Source: a halophilic archaeon SHRA6 (lineage in GTDB: Archaea; Halobacteriota; Halobacteria; Halobacteriales; Haloferacaceae). Taken from it: a stretch of DNA of 64,000 bases. Of this stretch, positions 1-8,177 are shown one piece after another. Below the pieces are notes generated by a model, which was given only the letters and a program-made list of their open reading frames with translations, ran no database searches and was not told the origin of the DNA. The first letter of the stretch is position 1. Each line of letters starts with the position of its first letter. The DNA is taken from assembly GCA_005239175.1 (NCBI GenBank), contig SOPS01000004.1, forward strand, positions 620,001-684,000. Direction: 5' to 3'. Position numbers and translations under genes: made by a program.

Positions 1-162
1 CACGCACGGTTCGAATGTGGGCAATGTGGGGCAACAGCACAGTCGACAGAAGTAGAGTACACACTCCTTGGCTTTCCAATCTGTCCCGAGTGTGAGACAC
101 AAGCGGGCTACGAGACGATGCTTCGAGAGGATCGTGAGTTCGGCTTCGAGTTCACCATCTAA
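1..162 (+). CDS. C-terminal part of a zinc-ribbon protein (5' end outside window)
   Basis: An open frame runs from the first base to a TAA at 160-162, giving 53 visible residues. It contains two CxxC pairs (CGQC near residue 6 and CPEC near residue 30), the spacing of a treble-clef or zinc-ribbon knuckle, and ends in a Phe/Glu-rich tail. Cysteine pairs this regular in a cysteine-poor halophilic proteome argue for a real zinc-binding protein. The family is not recognised, and the N-terminus lies outside the window, so whether the zinc ribbon is the whole protein or a C-terminal domain cannot be decided. Confidence 0.65.
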   Translation, partial: HARFECGQCGATAQSTEVEYTLLGFPICPECETQAGYETMLREDREFGFEFTI

Positions 163-246
163 CAGCCATCGCGTCCACGGGCATCACAAGCCATGTGGCA
201 AACGGTTTCGGGAGCGACCGTTTGTCCCGTAGGCTCATGAGCGGTG

Positions 247-260
247 GCGACAATTGTCGC
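247..260. promoter_or_regulatory. 14-bp perfect palindrome abutting a start codon
   Basis: GCGACAATTGTCGC reads identically on both strands and ends two bases before the ATG at 263. An imperfect hairpin, AAACGGT/ACCGTTT at 200-206 and 217-223, lies just upstream. Position suggests an operator or a 5'-leader structure; no regulator is known. Confidence 0.35.
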
Positions 261-262
261 GT

Positions 263-487
263 ATGGAGTGGAGCGTTCACACAGAGACCGATCGGCTCAC
301 CGAGTGGCAACGCGAGGATGGATACGTCACAATTCGAAAGCGCGAGCGGCCCGACGGCCGTGTTAGTGTCCGCGTAGACAAACTTGAACAGGCCGACGGT
401 GGACGCGCGTACGACCACGCGGTCGTCGATACCGACGCGGCCGCTGCAGAGATTGTGAGCGAGTGGCAACAGACATACCGCAAGTAG
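263..487 (+). CDS. small conserved haloarchaeal protein (DUF7543-like)
   Basis: A 74-residue acidic protein starting MEWSVHTETDRLTEWQ. It has no signal peptide or membrane segment. Alternating charged and hydrophobic residues in the middle (YVTIRKRERPDG, VSVRVDKLEQ) suggest a small beta-rich domain followed by a C-terminal helix ending in EWQQTYRK. From memory this resembles the haloarchaeal family DUF7543, whose function is unknown. The ATG at 263 is preferred over an in-frame TTG at 254 because it begins the conserved-looking sequence and directly follows a palindrome. It is a monocistronic gene facing the antiporter. Confidence 0.7.
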   Translation: MEWSVHTETDRLTEWQREDGYVTIRKRERPDGRVSVRVDKLEQADGGRAYDHAVVDTDAAAAEIVSEWQQTYRK

Positions 488-526
488 GTCTCTCACTACC
501 GTGGCTTGCGGTCTCAATTTTGTCGT

Positions 527-1747
527 TCAGCCGCTCGGTGCGGATCCCTCAACCCGCGAGGCGACAAATGTCTCGAATGGTTCAGCGTACTGCATTAGTG
601 TCGTACCCAGAATCGCCATGATCAACACGTAACCGACGGCAAATGCGTTTATTCGCAGCGCCAACTCGGTCGGGAACGTCCCTGCCTGCGCACCTGCGAG
701 GGCGATCGTCGCGATGATGAGCGAGAACTCCCCGCGGGTCGTCATCCCGAGCCCAACGCGCGTCGATCGCCGGGCGTCGAGTCCGAACGCGCGGCCGCCG
801 AAGTAGCCGCTCACAAGCTTCGTCGGCACGGTGACGACCACCGCAAGCGCGACGATCCCGACGACGCCGGTCAAGAGGAGCGGATCGGTGATGAGTCCGA
901 TCCAAAAGAAAAACACCGCGGCGAACGTGTCCCGGATCGGTTCGAGTAGCTGCTCCATCTGGACGAGGTCGTCGTGTTCGATCGACGAAAACGCCATCCC
1001 GACGAAGAACGCGGCCACGGCTTCGCTGACGCCGAGCGCAAGCGCGGCCCCAGCAATGAGGACGGTGACTCCGAGCGCCCGGAGTACAATGAACTCGTGG
1101 GATCCCGTCGAAACAAGTCGCTGGAACCACGCCGTTCCGACGTAGACGAGCAGCAGTAATCCGAGAATAAACGCCATCGCAATGCCGACGTCCACAGCTG
1201 CGGCTTCGAGGCTCCCGCCGCCGAGAACGACCGCTGTTGTCACCGCGAGATAGATCGCGATGACAAGGTCTTCGAAGACAAGTGTTCCGAGCATCGGTTC
1301 GGCTTCGTCATTTGCAATCCATCCGAGATCGATGAGCGACTTGGTGATCACCGCCGACGAAGAGATGTACACGATCCCTGCAAAGAGAAACATGGGAAGA
1401 AACGATCCAAACAATATCCAGCCGAGGATCATCCCAGCGCCGAAGTTCACCCCGAAATCGATCACGCCCGACAGTCCAATCTCTCGTCGTCGCTCAATGA
1501 GTCGATCGAGGTTAAATTCCATGCCCAGAAAGAACAACAACAGGACGATGCCAAGTTCTGCGCCGAGTTCGATAAACTCCGACTCCGTCACATACGGCAG
1601 TCCCGCGCGGCCGACCACAAATTCACTGAGCGCCATCCCGACGATAATGTAAAACGGAATGACTGACTGGCCGACACGGCTCGCGATCGCGCCGACTGTC
1701 GCGATCGCTGCGAAAACGACACCAACCTCCAACAGTAGCTCAGCCAT
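527..1747 (-). CDS. CPA2-family cation:proton antiporter, membrane subunit (KhtU-like)
   Basis: A 406-residue polytopic membrane protein with about 12 hydrophobic segments, of the CPA2 (KefB/KhtU) family, exchanging K+ or Na+ for protons across the cytoplasmic membrane. The family's core is visible as SSSAVITKSLIDLG followed by FEDLVIAIYLAV, whose Asp is the expected ion-binding acid. It lacks the cytosolic TrkA-N domain of KefB; the regulatory domain is instead a separate gene immediately upstream (1765-2250). This arrangement matches Bacillus KhtT/KhtU. Translation may alternatively begin at a GTG at 1768, which overlaps the upstream stop as GTGA; ATG 1747 is chosen because it starts the typical MAELLLEVG N-terminus. 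The transported ion is inferred, not shown. Confidence 0.85.
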   Translation of the reverse strand: MAELLLEVGVVFAAIATVGAIASRVGQSVIPFYIIVGMALSEFVVGRAGLPYVTESEFIELGAELGIVLLLFFLGMEFNLDRLIERRREIGLSGVIDFGVNFGAGMILGWILFGSFLPMFLFAGIVYISSSAVITKSLIDLGWIANDEAEPMLGTLVFEDLVIAIYLAVTTAVVLGGGSLEAAAVDVGIAMAFILGLLLLVYVGTAWFQRLVSTGSHEFIVLRALGVTVLIAGAALALGVSEAVAAFFVGMAFSSIEHDDLVQMEQLLEPIRDTFAAVFFFWIGLITDPLLLTGVVGIVALAVVVTVPTKLVSGYFGGRAFGLDARRSTRVGLGMTTRGEFSLIIATIALAGAQAGTFPTELALRINAFAVGYVLIMAILGTTLMQYAEPFETFVASRVEGSAPSG

Positions 1748-1764
1748 GTATACGCCCCCGGCGA

Positions 1765-2250
1765 TCACTCACCCGCTAGCATCGCTTCGAAGGCGTCACA
1801 GTTGTCGCGGGTTCCAACGACGATCAGCGTGTCACCCTCCCGAAAATCCGTGTTCGCCCTGGGGCTCGTTATGGTCTCCTCGCCACGCTGAATCGCGATG
1901 ACGGATGCGCCGGTTTTTCGGCCGACATCGGCGCTTTCGAGTGTCTCACCGATGAGATTGGCACCGGGCGGGACCTCGTACCACTCCAAGAGCAACCCAC
2001 CGGGAAGCATCGTCTCGGTCGACTCGGGTTCGACCGGCTGGAAGTACGCGCCCTCGATGATCGACCCAATTTTGCGGGCCAGCGGATCACCAAACTCGAA
2101 CACCCGTTCGGAGTCGCTGTCGGCGTCCGATCGGCGGAACAGCTCTCGCTTGCCGGTGTTGTGGATGACGACGATCATCTCGTCATCGCCGTCAAGATCT
2201 ATTTCGAACTTCTTGCCGACACCCGGCAGGGAAGACTCGGAAATCGTCAT
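1765..2250 (-). CDS. antiporter regulatory subunit with TrkA-C domain (KhtT-like)
   Basis: A 161-residue soluble protein. The N-terminal half (SLPGVGKKFEIDLDGDDEMIVVIHNTGKRELF) matches the small beta domain of KhtT-type subunits. The C-terminal half, from about residue 75, is an RCK_C/TrkA-C domain (LEWYEVPPGANLIGETL, ending GDTLIVVGTRDNCDAFEAML), which in homologues binds a nucleotide ligand and gates the partner antiporter. It is translated just ahead of the membrane subunit and its stop overlaps a possible GTG start of that gene, so the two are probably coupled. Start ATG 2250 is preferred over one eight codons upstream. Confidence 0.85.
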   Translation of the reverse strand: MTISESSLPGVGKKFEIDLDGDDEMIVVIHNTGKRELFRRSDADSDSERVFEFGDPLARKIGSIIEGAYFQPVEPESTETMLPGGLLLEWYEVPPGANLIGETLESADVGRKTGASVIAIQRGEETITSPRANTDFREGDTLIVVGTRDNCDAFEAMLAGE

Positions 2251-2307
2251 ACGAACAGTTCCGCGAAGATCCACATAAATGGGGGTGTCAATCGGGCTGC
2301 TGGCGAA

Positions 2308-3081
2308 CTAGTAGTGTCCAAGGACACCGAGCCGTCGCGCCCGATCGGTCGCGCGCATGAAAACGTAGTAGCCGATTACGAGATATCCGACCGCGACGCC
2401 GACGAGGACGAGGAGATCGACGATCGGAAACTCCCACAGCCGAACACCCTCGCCCATCGCTGCCTGAAGCATCGCGCTTCCCTGGACGACTGGCAACACA
2501 GAAAGCACAGGACTGTCAGCGACCGGCGCAGCGACCAGCCCGAAGATGCCGAACTGTAGCAATCCAATCAACTCGCCGATCCGTTTGTACAGCACTGCGA
2601 TTCCCGCAAGCACGAGTCCAATGCCGGCGATCGACGTGATCGCGAGCACCGCGATCGGTACGACAGTGAGCAGATCGACTCGAAGCGACACATCCACCGT
2701 CACGAGCATCAGCGCGAGAACGCTCACGCCCCATAGGAAGCTGAACAGAACCGTCACAGCGGTTGTGACGATCGTCACGCGGCCGAACCCAAGCGGCGAC
2801 ATGTACAGCTGTTCGAGCGTTCCCCACTGTGATTCACGGGTGATTTTGTTCGTCGTTCCCTGATACGCCGAGATCGACAGCACAACGAGGAAGTACCCCA
2901 CCACGAGCGCCCCCAGCGAGTCGGTGAACGCCTCGCCAGCGACAGCTTCACCCCCAAACGCCGCGAGTGCGAAGAACAGATACGTCGCGACGATCCCAGC
3001 GGCTGTGTTGAGCGGATACCGCTTCAGGAGGATCCACTCCTTGCGAACGATCGCGCGCGACAGAAGCCAGCGGCCGCTCAT
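2308..3081 (-). CDS. ABC-2 type transporter permease
   Basis: A 257-residue membrane protein with about six transmembrane segments and an N-terminal cytosolic helix (RAIVRKEWILLKRYPLNT) typical of ABC-2 exporters. Its ATG overlaps the stop of the upstream ATPase gene (ATGA at 3078-3081), so the two form a translationally coupled half-exporter pair. The motif NKITRESQWGTLEQLYMSPLG resembles the conserved cytoplasmic loop seen in drug, sodium or polysaccharide ABC-2 permeases. The substrate cannot be told. Because only one permease gene is present, a homodimeric membrane part is likely. Confidence 0.85.
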   Translation of the reverse strand: MSGRWLLSRAIVRKEWILLKRYPLNTAAGIVATYLFFALAAFGGEAVAGEAFTDSLGALVVGYFLVVLSISAYQGTTNKITRESQWGTLEQLYMSPLGFGRVTIVTTAVTVLFSFLWGVSVLALMLVTVDVSLRVDLLTVVPIAVLAITSIAGIGLVLAGIAVLYKRIGELIGLLQFGIFGLVAAPVADSPVLSVLPVVQGSAMLQAAMGEGVRLWEFPIVDLLVLVGVAVGYLVIGYYVFMRATDRARRLGVLGHY

Positions 3082-4118
3082 CGCGCTGCCTCTGGTCGAT
3101 CGAGGCGCTCTCCACGCGCTGAATCGTCCCCATCGGTTATCCGGAGGAACGCCTCCGCGAGGCTTGGTTCAGTAGCGCTGACAGAGACGACGTGCCCGCC
3201 AGCGTCGAGCAACCGACCCAAGATTGGGTGCAGTTCATCGCCGCTTCCCACTGTGACGGTGATCCGAACCCGTTCGTCGGTAGTCGGGGTTACGGTGGGG
3301 TTGTGCTCGGCCAGCACGCGGGTAAGGCGATCGGCCGAGAGCCCGTCAATAACGAGCTCGTACTCTTGGGTTCGAAACAGTTCGAGAAGCCCCGAGACCG
3401 AGTCGTCAGCGATGATCGACCCCTCGTCCATCACGAGCACGCGATCGGCCAAGTCGGCAATGACGTCCATGTCGTGACTCGAGAGGACGACCGTGAGCGA
3501 CTCCTTGTCGACGAGCCGACGGAGCTCACGGCGGAGTCCGAGCGAACTCTCAACGTCAAGGCCGAGCGTCGGTTCGTCCAAGAAGACGATCGGAACATCC
3601 CGCGAGAGCGTGCACGCGAGCGAGACTTTCTGTTTCATGCCCTGAGAGAGGTCGTTGACGGCGGTGTCTGCCTTTTCGAGCAGGTCAAATCGCTCGAGGA
3701 GTTCGTCGTGGCGATCGCGGGCGGCAGCCGGCTCGGTGCCTGCGAGACTCGAAAAGAATTCCAGGTTCTCACGAACCGTGAGTCGCCAATACACGTTTCG
3801 TGCGCCCTCAAGCATCGCCCCAACAGATCGGTACGCCCGAGTTGGATCACGCCCAACGTCGACACCCGCAACCGTCGCACGCCCGCTCGTCGGTTCGATC
3901 AACCCGAGCAGACACTTGATCAGGGTTGTCTTGCCCGCGCCGTTTGGTCCCAGTAGTCCGACAACAGTGCCCTGCTCAATCTCGACAGAGATGTCATCGA
4001 CCGCCAACACATCACCGTAGCGCTTCGTGAGCGAGTCGGCAACGATCGCTGGACCCGCCTCGGCGATTGAACCGTTTTCGCGCGATCGGAGAGCACGGTC
4101 GCCTTGTGAGGAACCCAT
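3078..4118 (-). CDS. ABC transporter ATP-binding protein
   Basis: A 346-residue ATPase partner of the downstream permease. Walker A GPNGAGKT is at residues 57-64, the signature LSQGM at 157-161, Walker B IVFLDE at 177-182 and the switch histidine in SSHD near 215. About 100 residues after the nucleotide-binding domain form a C-terminal regulatory extension, as in NatA/CcmA-type exporters. A GTG two codons upstream (4124) could also be used; ATG 4118 is preferred. It drives efflux of an unknown substrate or membrane remodelling. Confidence 0.88.
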   Translation of the reverse strand: MGSSQGDRALRSRENGSIAEAGPAIVADSLTKRYGDVLAVDDISVEIEQGTVVGLLGPNGAGKTTLIKCLLGLIEPTSGRATVAGVDVGRDPTRAYRSVGAMLEGARNVYWRLTVRENLEFFSSLAGTEPAAARDRHDELLERFDLLEKADTAVNDLSQGMKQKVSLACTLSRDVPIVFLDEPTLGLDVESSLGLRRELRRLVDKESLTVVLSSHDMDVIADLADRVLVMDEGSIIADDSVSGLLELFRTQEYELVIDGLSADRLTRVLAEHNPTVTPTTDERVRITVTVGSGDELHPILGRLLDAGGHVVSVSATEPSLAEAFLRITDGDDSARGERLDRPEAAR

Positions 4119-4222
4119 TGACACTGTTAGGCGATCCAGCGGCCTGAATGTTGTCCAGTCTCCGAGATGAGAACGATCTTGCCCTCAAGCGCTACAGATG
4201 AATCAATGACGTGACCGGAACA

Positions 4223-5005
4223 CTACTGTAACCGCTTTGTCCGCTCGATAAGCGGATGTTTTGCGTAGTCGAGAATCTCAATGTCGTCGATCGATGTGAG
4301 GTTTTCTTTCCGGGCGGTTTTGGCCATCCCGAGCTTGATCGGCTCCTGGGTCTTGATGACGTATGCGTCCATCTCCTCAATTCCAAGCTGATCTGCCGCG
4401 AGTACGCGGTGATGACCGTCGGCGAGGTACAACGTCCCGTCGTTGTCGATCACGACGAGTGGTTCGGCGAGCCCGCGGTCGAGTTCGTACTTTCGGCCGT
4501 CGAGTTCGTCGGCGTATACTCGACCCTGTGTCGGGACCAATGCCGTGATATTGATCGTCCGACGTTCTTCGTCCAACTCGACCTCGTGGATCTGCTCGAG
4601 TGTTCGAACGAGTTTGCCGACTTTCCCCGGTGTCGCGCGCTCGATCTGGCTGCGGACAACATCTGTATTCGAAATGATGCCGACAAGGTTACCCGCGTCA
4701 TCGACAACTGGGAGTTTCCTGATGCCCGATCTGAGAATTACCCGTGCCGCATCGGTTACCTTCATGTCTGGATGAGCGACGATGAGGTCCTCGGTCATTA
4801 CCGTAAAAATCGGGGCTTCGTCGTCGGCCAACAGTAGATCACGGGCGGTGACAAATCCCTCCACCTTGCGGCCTTCACACACCGGAAAGCCGTTGTGGCC
4901 GTCACTCTCGACGATCCGTCTGGCGACCGATCGCACCGAATCCATTGGTGCAACCGTTGCGACATCCTTCGTCATATACTCGCCGACGGTCGGCTTGTCA
5001 GTCAT
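4223..5005 (-). CDS. CBS-pair protein fused to a ParB/SerK-like domain
   Basis: A 260-residue soluble protein. Two CBS motifs (about residues 10-60 and 70-120) form an adenine-nucleotide-binding Bateman module. The C-terminal half (about 155-225) has a ParB/sulfiredoxin-like core with YLADGHHRVLAADQLG at about 193-208. That fold includes archaeal SerK, an ADP-dependent free L-serine kinase, as well as chromosome-partitioning ParB. With no DNA-binding helix-turn-helix visible and only one ParB domain, a SerK-like enzyme under CBS control is more plausible than a partitioning protein, but this is inference. It lies downstream of the DHH gene, 101 bases away on the same strand. Confidence 0.75.
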   Translation of the reverse strand: MTDKPTVGEYMTKDVATVAPMDSVRSVARRIVESDGHNGFPVCEGRKVEGFVTARDLLLADDEAPIFTVMTEDLIVAHPDMKVTDAARVILRSGIRKLPVVDDAGNLVGIISNTDVVRSQIERATPGKVGKLVRTLEQIHEVELDEERRTINITALVPTQGRVYADELDGRKYELDRGLAEPLVVIDNDGTLYLADGHHRVLAADQLGIEEMDAYVIKTQEPIKLGMAKTARKENLTSIDDIEILDYAKHPLIERTKRLQ

Positions 5006-5056
5006 TGAACGCGCTACGATACGGCAGGAAAAAAAGCTGCCTGCTGTGGCAGTCTC

Positions 5057-5084
5057 GATCGTGCGATCGTTCGATCGTTCGATC
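5057..5084. repeat. four GATC motifs at exact 8-bp spacing
   Basis: GATC begins at 5057, 5065, 5073 and 5081, embedded in CGATCG words, within the spacer between the DHH gene's stop and the CBS gene's start. Periodicity is exact over four units. It could be a tandem slippage product or a binding array; function unknown. Confidence 0.6.
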
Positions 5085-5106
5085 AGGGCGGTCTCGCCGA
5101 TCGGAC

Positions 5107-6570
5107 TCAGTCTTCAGGAAATCCAGACGGCTGTTCCGTCGTATACGTCGGCACGGTCGGCGCAGATTGAAGTGTCTCGAAAAAGCGTCCCGCGACGATA
5201 TCCCGGACGATCGGATCGAGGTCGTCTGAGGAGCTCGGATCGATATCTTCGAGGATCCCGAGCGAGAGCTGCCCACCTGCCATGTCTGCGTGGCCACCTG
5301 CGTCGCCGATCTGATCAAACGCCTCTCGGAATGTCTCGCCGAGATCGATCGTGCCGCCACGGGCCCGTCCCGACACGTAGACCGTCCCGTCCATATAGCC
5401 GTAGACGACTGTGGTGTCGATTTCTTCCATATTCAAAAGCAGGTCAGCGGCCTGTGAAAGGGTATCTCGATCGCGAAGTGAGCCGACGCCGGTCACGAGC
5501 ACGCCGTCTTTGACCTCGCGATTGCGGATCGCGTTTGCAGTGACAGACAACACGTCTGGGCTCAGGCTCGGCGTTTCGACCTGGTCGAGGACGTCGTGAT
5601 CCGTATACGGGCGGAGAAATGCTGCCGCTTCGAAGTCTGCAGTCGCAACCTCCCGAACAAAGTCGTTGGTATCGGTCCGGATTCCGTAGACGAGTGCGGT
5701 TGCGAGGTTCTCTGTCGGTTCGATCCCGAGTCGGCGGTAGTACTCCGCCAGGATCGTGCTCGTCGAACCAATGTCTGGACGGACATCGACGAATCTCCCC
5801 TCTTCAGAGAGTGGAACACGCGGTGGGTGGTGGTCAATGACGAACGAAACCGCCGTTTCACTGGGCAAAAAATCATTGATCCCGGCCCGAGCGTGATCCA
5901 CAAGTGCGATCCCCCCGAAGTCCGATGGATCAAACGTCGTCGGGTCCGCCCGGGTGATCGACAGCTCCAGGAGGTTCACGAGCGCACGGTTCTCCTGATG
6001 GGAGATCTCTCCACCGTAGTACGCGTCGGCGTGAACGCCAACGTACTCGGCCAAATAAGCCAACGCCAGCGCGCTGGCGATCGCATCGGGATCGGGATTA
6101 TCGTGAGCGATGACTGCAAGCGGCCCGTCAAGTCGACGAAGTCGGGAAAGCAACTCTACGACGGTCTGTCCACCAGATCCCGCTGAGGCGTCGAGAACCC
6201 GCTTTGCGATATACGCCGACAGATCCATTGTCTCGTCGGTGTTGGCGGCCATCGCCGCTCGCTGATCGGAATCCATTTCGGGCGTGATGACACCGAAGAC
6301 AACCGCCGTACCAACAGCATCACGGGCGGCGCGAGCGATCTGAACCGCAAGCTCAGGATCGGTGTCTCCGACAACCACAAAATCAATCGCTGAGGGATAC
6401 CGGCCCGGATCGGTCGGATCTCCTTCGACGGCCGAGATACCGGCGTCTCGGAGGGTCGTTACCCATCCGGTGTTGTCGGTTACGACGTACAGTTCGCCGA
6501 GGTCGTCATCCATCGCCTCGACGAGTTCGGTCCCGATCGGATTCCGACCGAGCACCAACCGACGGAGCAT
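5107..6570 (-). CDS. DHH/RecJ-like phosphoesterase with N-terminal TrkA-N-like domain
   Basis: A 487-residue protein. Residues 1-125 look like a Rossmann TrkA-N/RCK domain (LVLGRNPIGTELVEAM, then LYVVTDN and VVVGDTD). The catalytic DHH core follows, with HDNPDPDAIAS at 156-166, a metal Asp in LVDHARAG near 225, and IDHH at about 245-248. A C-terminal DHHA1 domain ends with the GGH motif (GDAGGHADMAGGQ). Family members hydrolyse short RNAs (NrnA-like) or cyclic dinucleotides using Mn2+; which substrate applies here is unknown. The fusion to a nucleotide-sensing RCK-like domain is a known archaeal arrangement. Confidence 0.85.
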   Translation of the reverse strand: MLRRLVLGRNPIGTELVEAMDDDLGELYVVTDNTGWVTTLRDAGISAVEGDPTDPGRYPSAIDFVVVGDTDPELAVQIARAARDAVGTAVVFGVITPEMDSDQRAAMAANTDETMDLSAYIAKRVLDASAGSGGQTVVELLSRLRRLDGPLAVIAHDNPDPDAIASALALAYLAEYVGVHADAYYGGEISHQENRALVNLLELSITRADPTTFDPSDFGGIALVDHARAGINDFLPSETAVSFVIDHHPPRVPLSEEGRFVDVRPDIGSTSTILAEYYRRLGIEPTENLATALVYGIRTDTNDFVREVATADFEAAAFLRPYTDHDVLDQVETPSLSPDVLSVTANAIRNREVKDGVLVTGVGSLRDRDTLSQAADLLLNMEEIDTTVVYGYMDGTVYVSGRARGGTIDLGETFREAFDQIGDAGGHADMAGGQLSLGILEDIDPSSSDDLDPIVRDIVAGRFFETLQSAPTVPTYTTEQPSGFPED

Positions 6571-6629
6571 ACCAAAAGCTGGGGACGAGTTCGGAAAACG
6601 GTACCGAGTCAGTTCGAAGACTGCCCGTA

Positions 6630-8177
6630 TCAGGCGAACAGGGCGCTCGCGGCAGCCTCAGCCGTTTCGAGCGCGATCGGGAAGCCAGGCAACAACAGCA
6701 CGGTCGCGACCGCCGCGAAGATCACCGCGGCGTATAGCCCAGTCGGTTTCGAGTCGATAGCGTCGAGATTCCCGTTCGGCTGTTCGATCCAGAGCGCCTT
6801 CACGACACGGCTGTAGTAGTACAGCGACAGCGCGCTCGTGATCGCGCCGACTGCAGCAAGCCACCAAAAGCCCGCTGACACCGCGCTGGCGAACAGCGCG
6901 TACTTCGAGAAGAAGCCCCCGAAGACTGGCAGTCCAGCAAGACTGAACATGAACACCGCCATTGCGAGCGACGCGAACGGCGCTTTCGTCGATAGGCCGG
7001 CGTAATCCTCGAACGTCCGGCCGACGCCCCAGTACTCGACCATCGCGATGAACAGGAACGCCCCGGTGTTCATGAAGCCGTAGATCAACAGGTGCGCCAT
7101 TGCTGCGCCCATCACGTCGCCGTTGTGTGGGCCGCCAGCGGTCAGCGCGGCGAGCCCGATCAACGCATAGCCCGCGTGGCCGATCGAGGAGTACGCCAAC
7201 ATTCGTTTGACGTTCTCTTGGGTCGCCGCGGCGAAGTTTCCGAGCACCATCGTCACAACTGCGAGAACCGCGAACGCGAGTGCCCAGTCGATCGCCGGCG
7301 TCGCGTCTAAAAGCGGCATGAACGACGTGGAGAACACCCTGAAGGCGACGACGAACCCTGCGGCCTTCGAAGCACTTGAGAGGAAGGCACTGATCGGTGC
7401 CGGTGCGCCCTCGTAGGCTTCTGGTGCCCAGAAGTGGAACGGCACCGAGGCGGTCTTGTAGGCGAAGCCCCCGGCGATCATCAACACGCCAATGCCGGCG
7501 ACTCCAGCGAAGCCTGCGACGCCGTCGTCGAATCCGGCCGCAACCTCACTCAAGAGGAGCGATCCGGTGACCGCGTACACGAGGCTGATCCCGAAGGCGA
7601 ACACCGCCGACGAGAGCGCTCCAATGAGGAAGTACTTCAGGCTCGATTCGACGCTGCCGCGGTTCTTTTTCAAGAACCCGACGAGCGCGTAGGATGGCAG
7701 CGAAGCCATCTCGAGGCTCACGAACACTGTCGCAAGTGAGTTCGACACCGCCATGAGCGCCATTCCCAGCGTCGCAAACATCAAAAGCGAGTAGTACGAC
7801 GCAGCGTTTTCGTGGCCGGCCAGATAGTCGTGGCTCGCGACAACGACGAGCGCGGCGACGCTCGTGAAGATCGCTGTGAAGAACAGCGCCATCCCGTCGA
7901 CGACGATCGCCTCGCTGAACAACGTGATCGACCCGCCGACCTGGCCGGTCCCCGCAACGAGGTACCAGACAGTCACCGTCAGCGCGGCGAGCGAGCCGAG
8001 CGCAGAGACGAATGCAAACGTCGTGTTTCCGTTTCGGCCGGGCCAGATCGCGTCGATCGTCAACAGCAACAGGCCGGTCAGCGCCAGAATCAATACAGGG
8101 GCGATCGCGGTCCACTCCGGAAGGACGACCTGCAGCGGCGCGGCCGCGGCGGCGTTCACAATCGATACGGCACTCAT
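6630..8177 (-). CDS. nuoN: complex I membrane subunit N
   Basis: A 515-residue antiporter-like proton-pumping subunit of complex I, with about 14 transmembrane segments. The conserved Lys region is visible (FHFWAPEAYEGAPAPISAFLS and QENVKRMLAYSSIGHAGYALIG). It is the last gene of the minus-strand nuo operon; its start codon overlaps the stop of nuoM (ATG at 8175-8177, TGA at 8177-8179), implying coupled translation. In haloarchaea this complex lacks the NADH-oxidising NuoEFG module, so the electron donor is unlikely to be NADH directly. Confidence 0.95.
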   Translation of the reverse strand: MSAVSIVNAAAAAPLQVVLPEWTAIAPVLILALTGLLLLTIDAIWPGRNGNTTFAFVSALGSLAALTVTVWYLVAGTGQVGGSITLFSEAIVVDGMALFFTAIFTSVAALVVVASHDYLAGHENAASYYSLLMFATLGMALMAVSNSLATVFVSLEMASLPSYALVGFLKKNRGSVESSLKYFLIGALSSAVFAFGISLVYAVTGSLLLSEVAAGFDDGVAGFAGVAGIGVLMIAGGFAYKTASVPFHFWAPEAYEGAPAPISAFLSSASKAAGFVVAFRVFSTSFMPLLDATPAIDWALAFAVLAVVTMVLGNFAAATQENVKRMLAYSSIGHAGYALIGLAALTAGGPHNGDVMGAAMAHLLIYGFMNTGAFLFIAMVEYWGVGRTFEDYAGLSTKAPFASLAMAVFMFSLAGLPVFGGFFSKYALFASAVSAGFWWLAAVGAITSALSLYYYSRVVKALWIEQPNGNLDAIDSKPTGLYAAVIFAAVATVLLLPGFPIALETAEAAASALFA

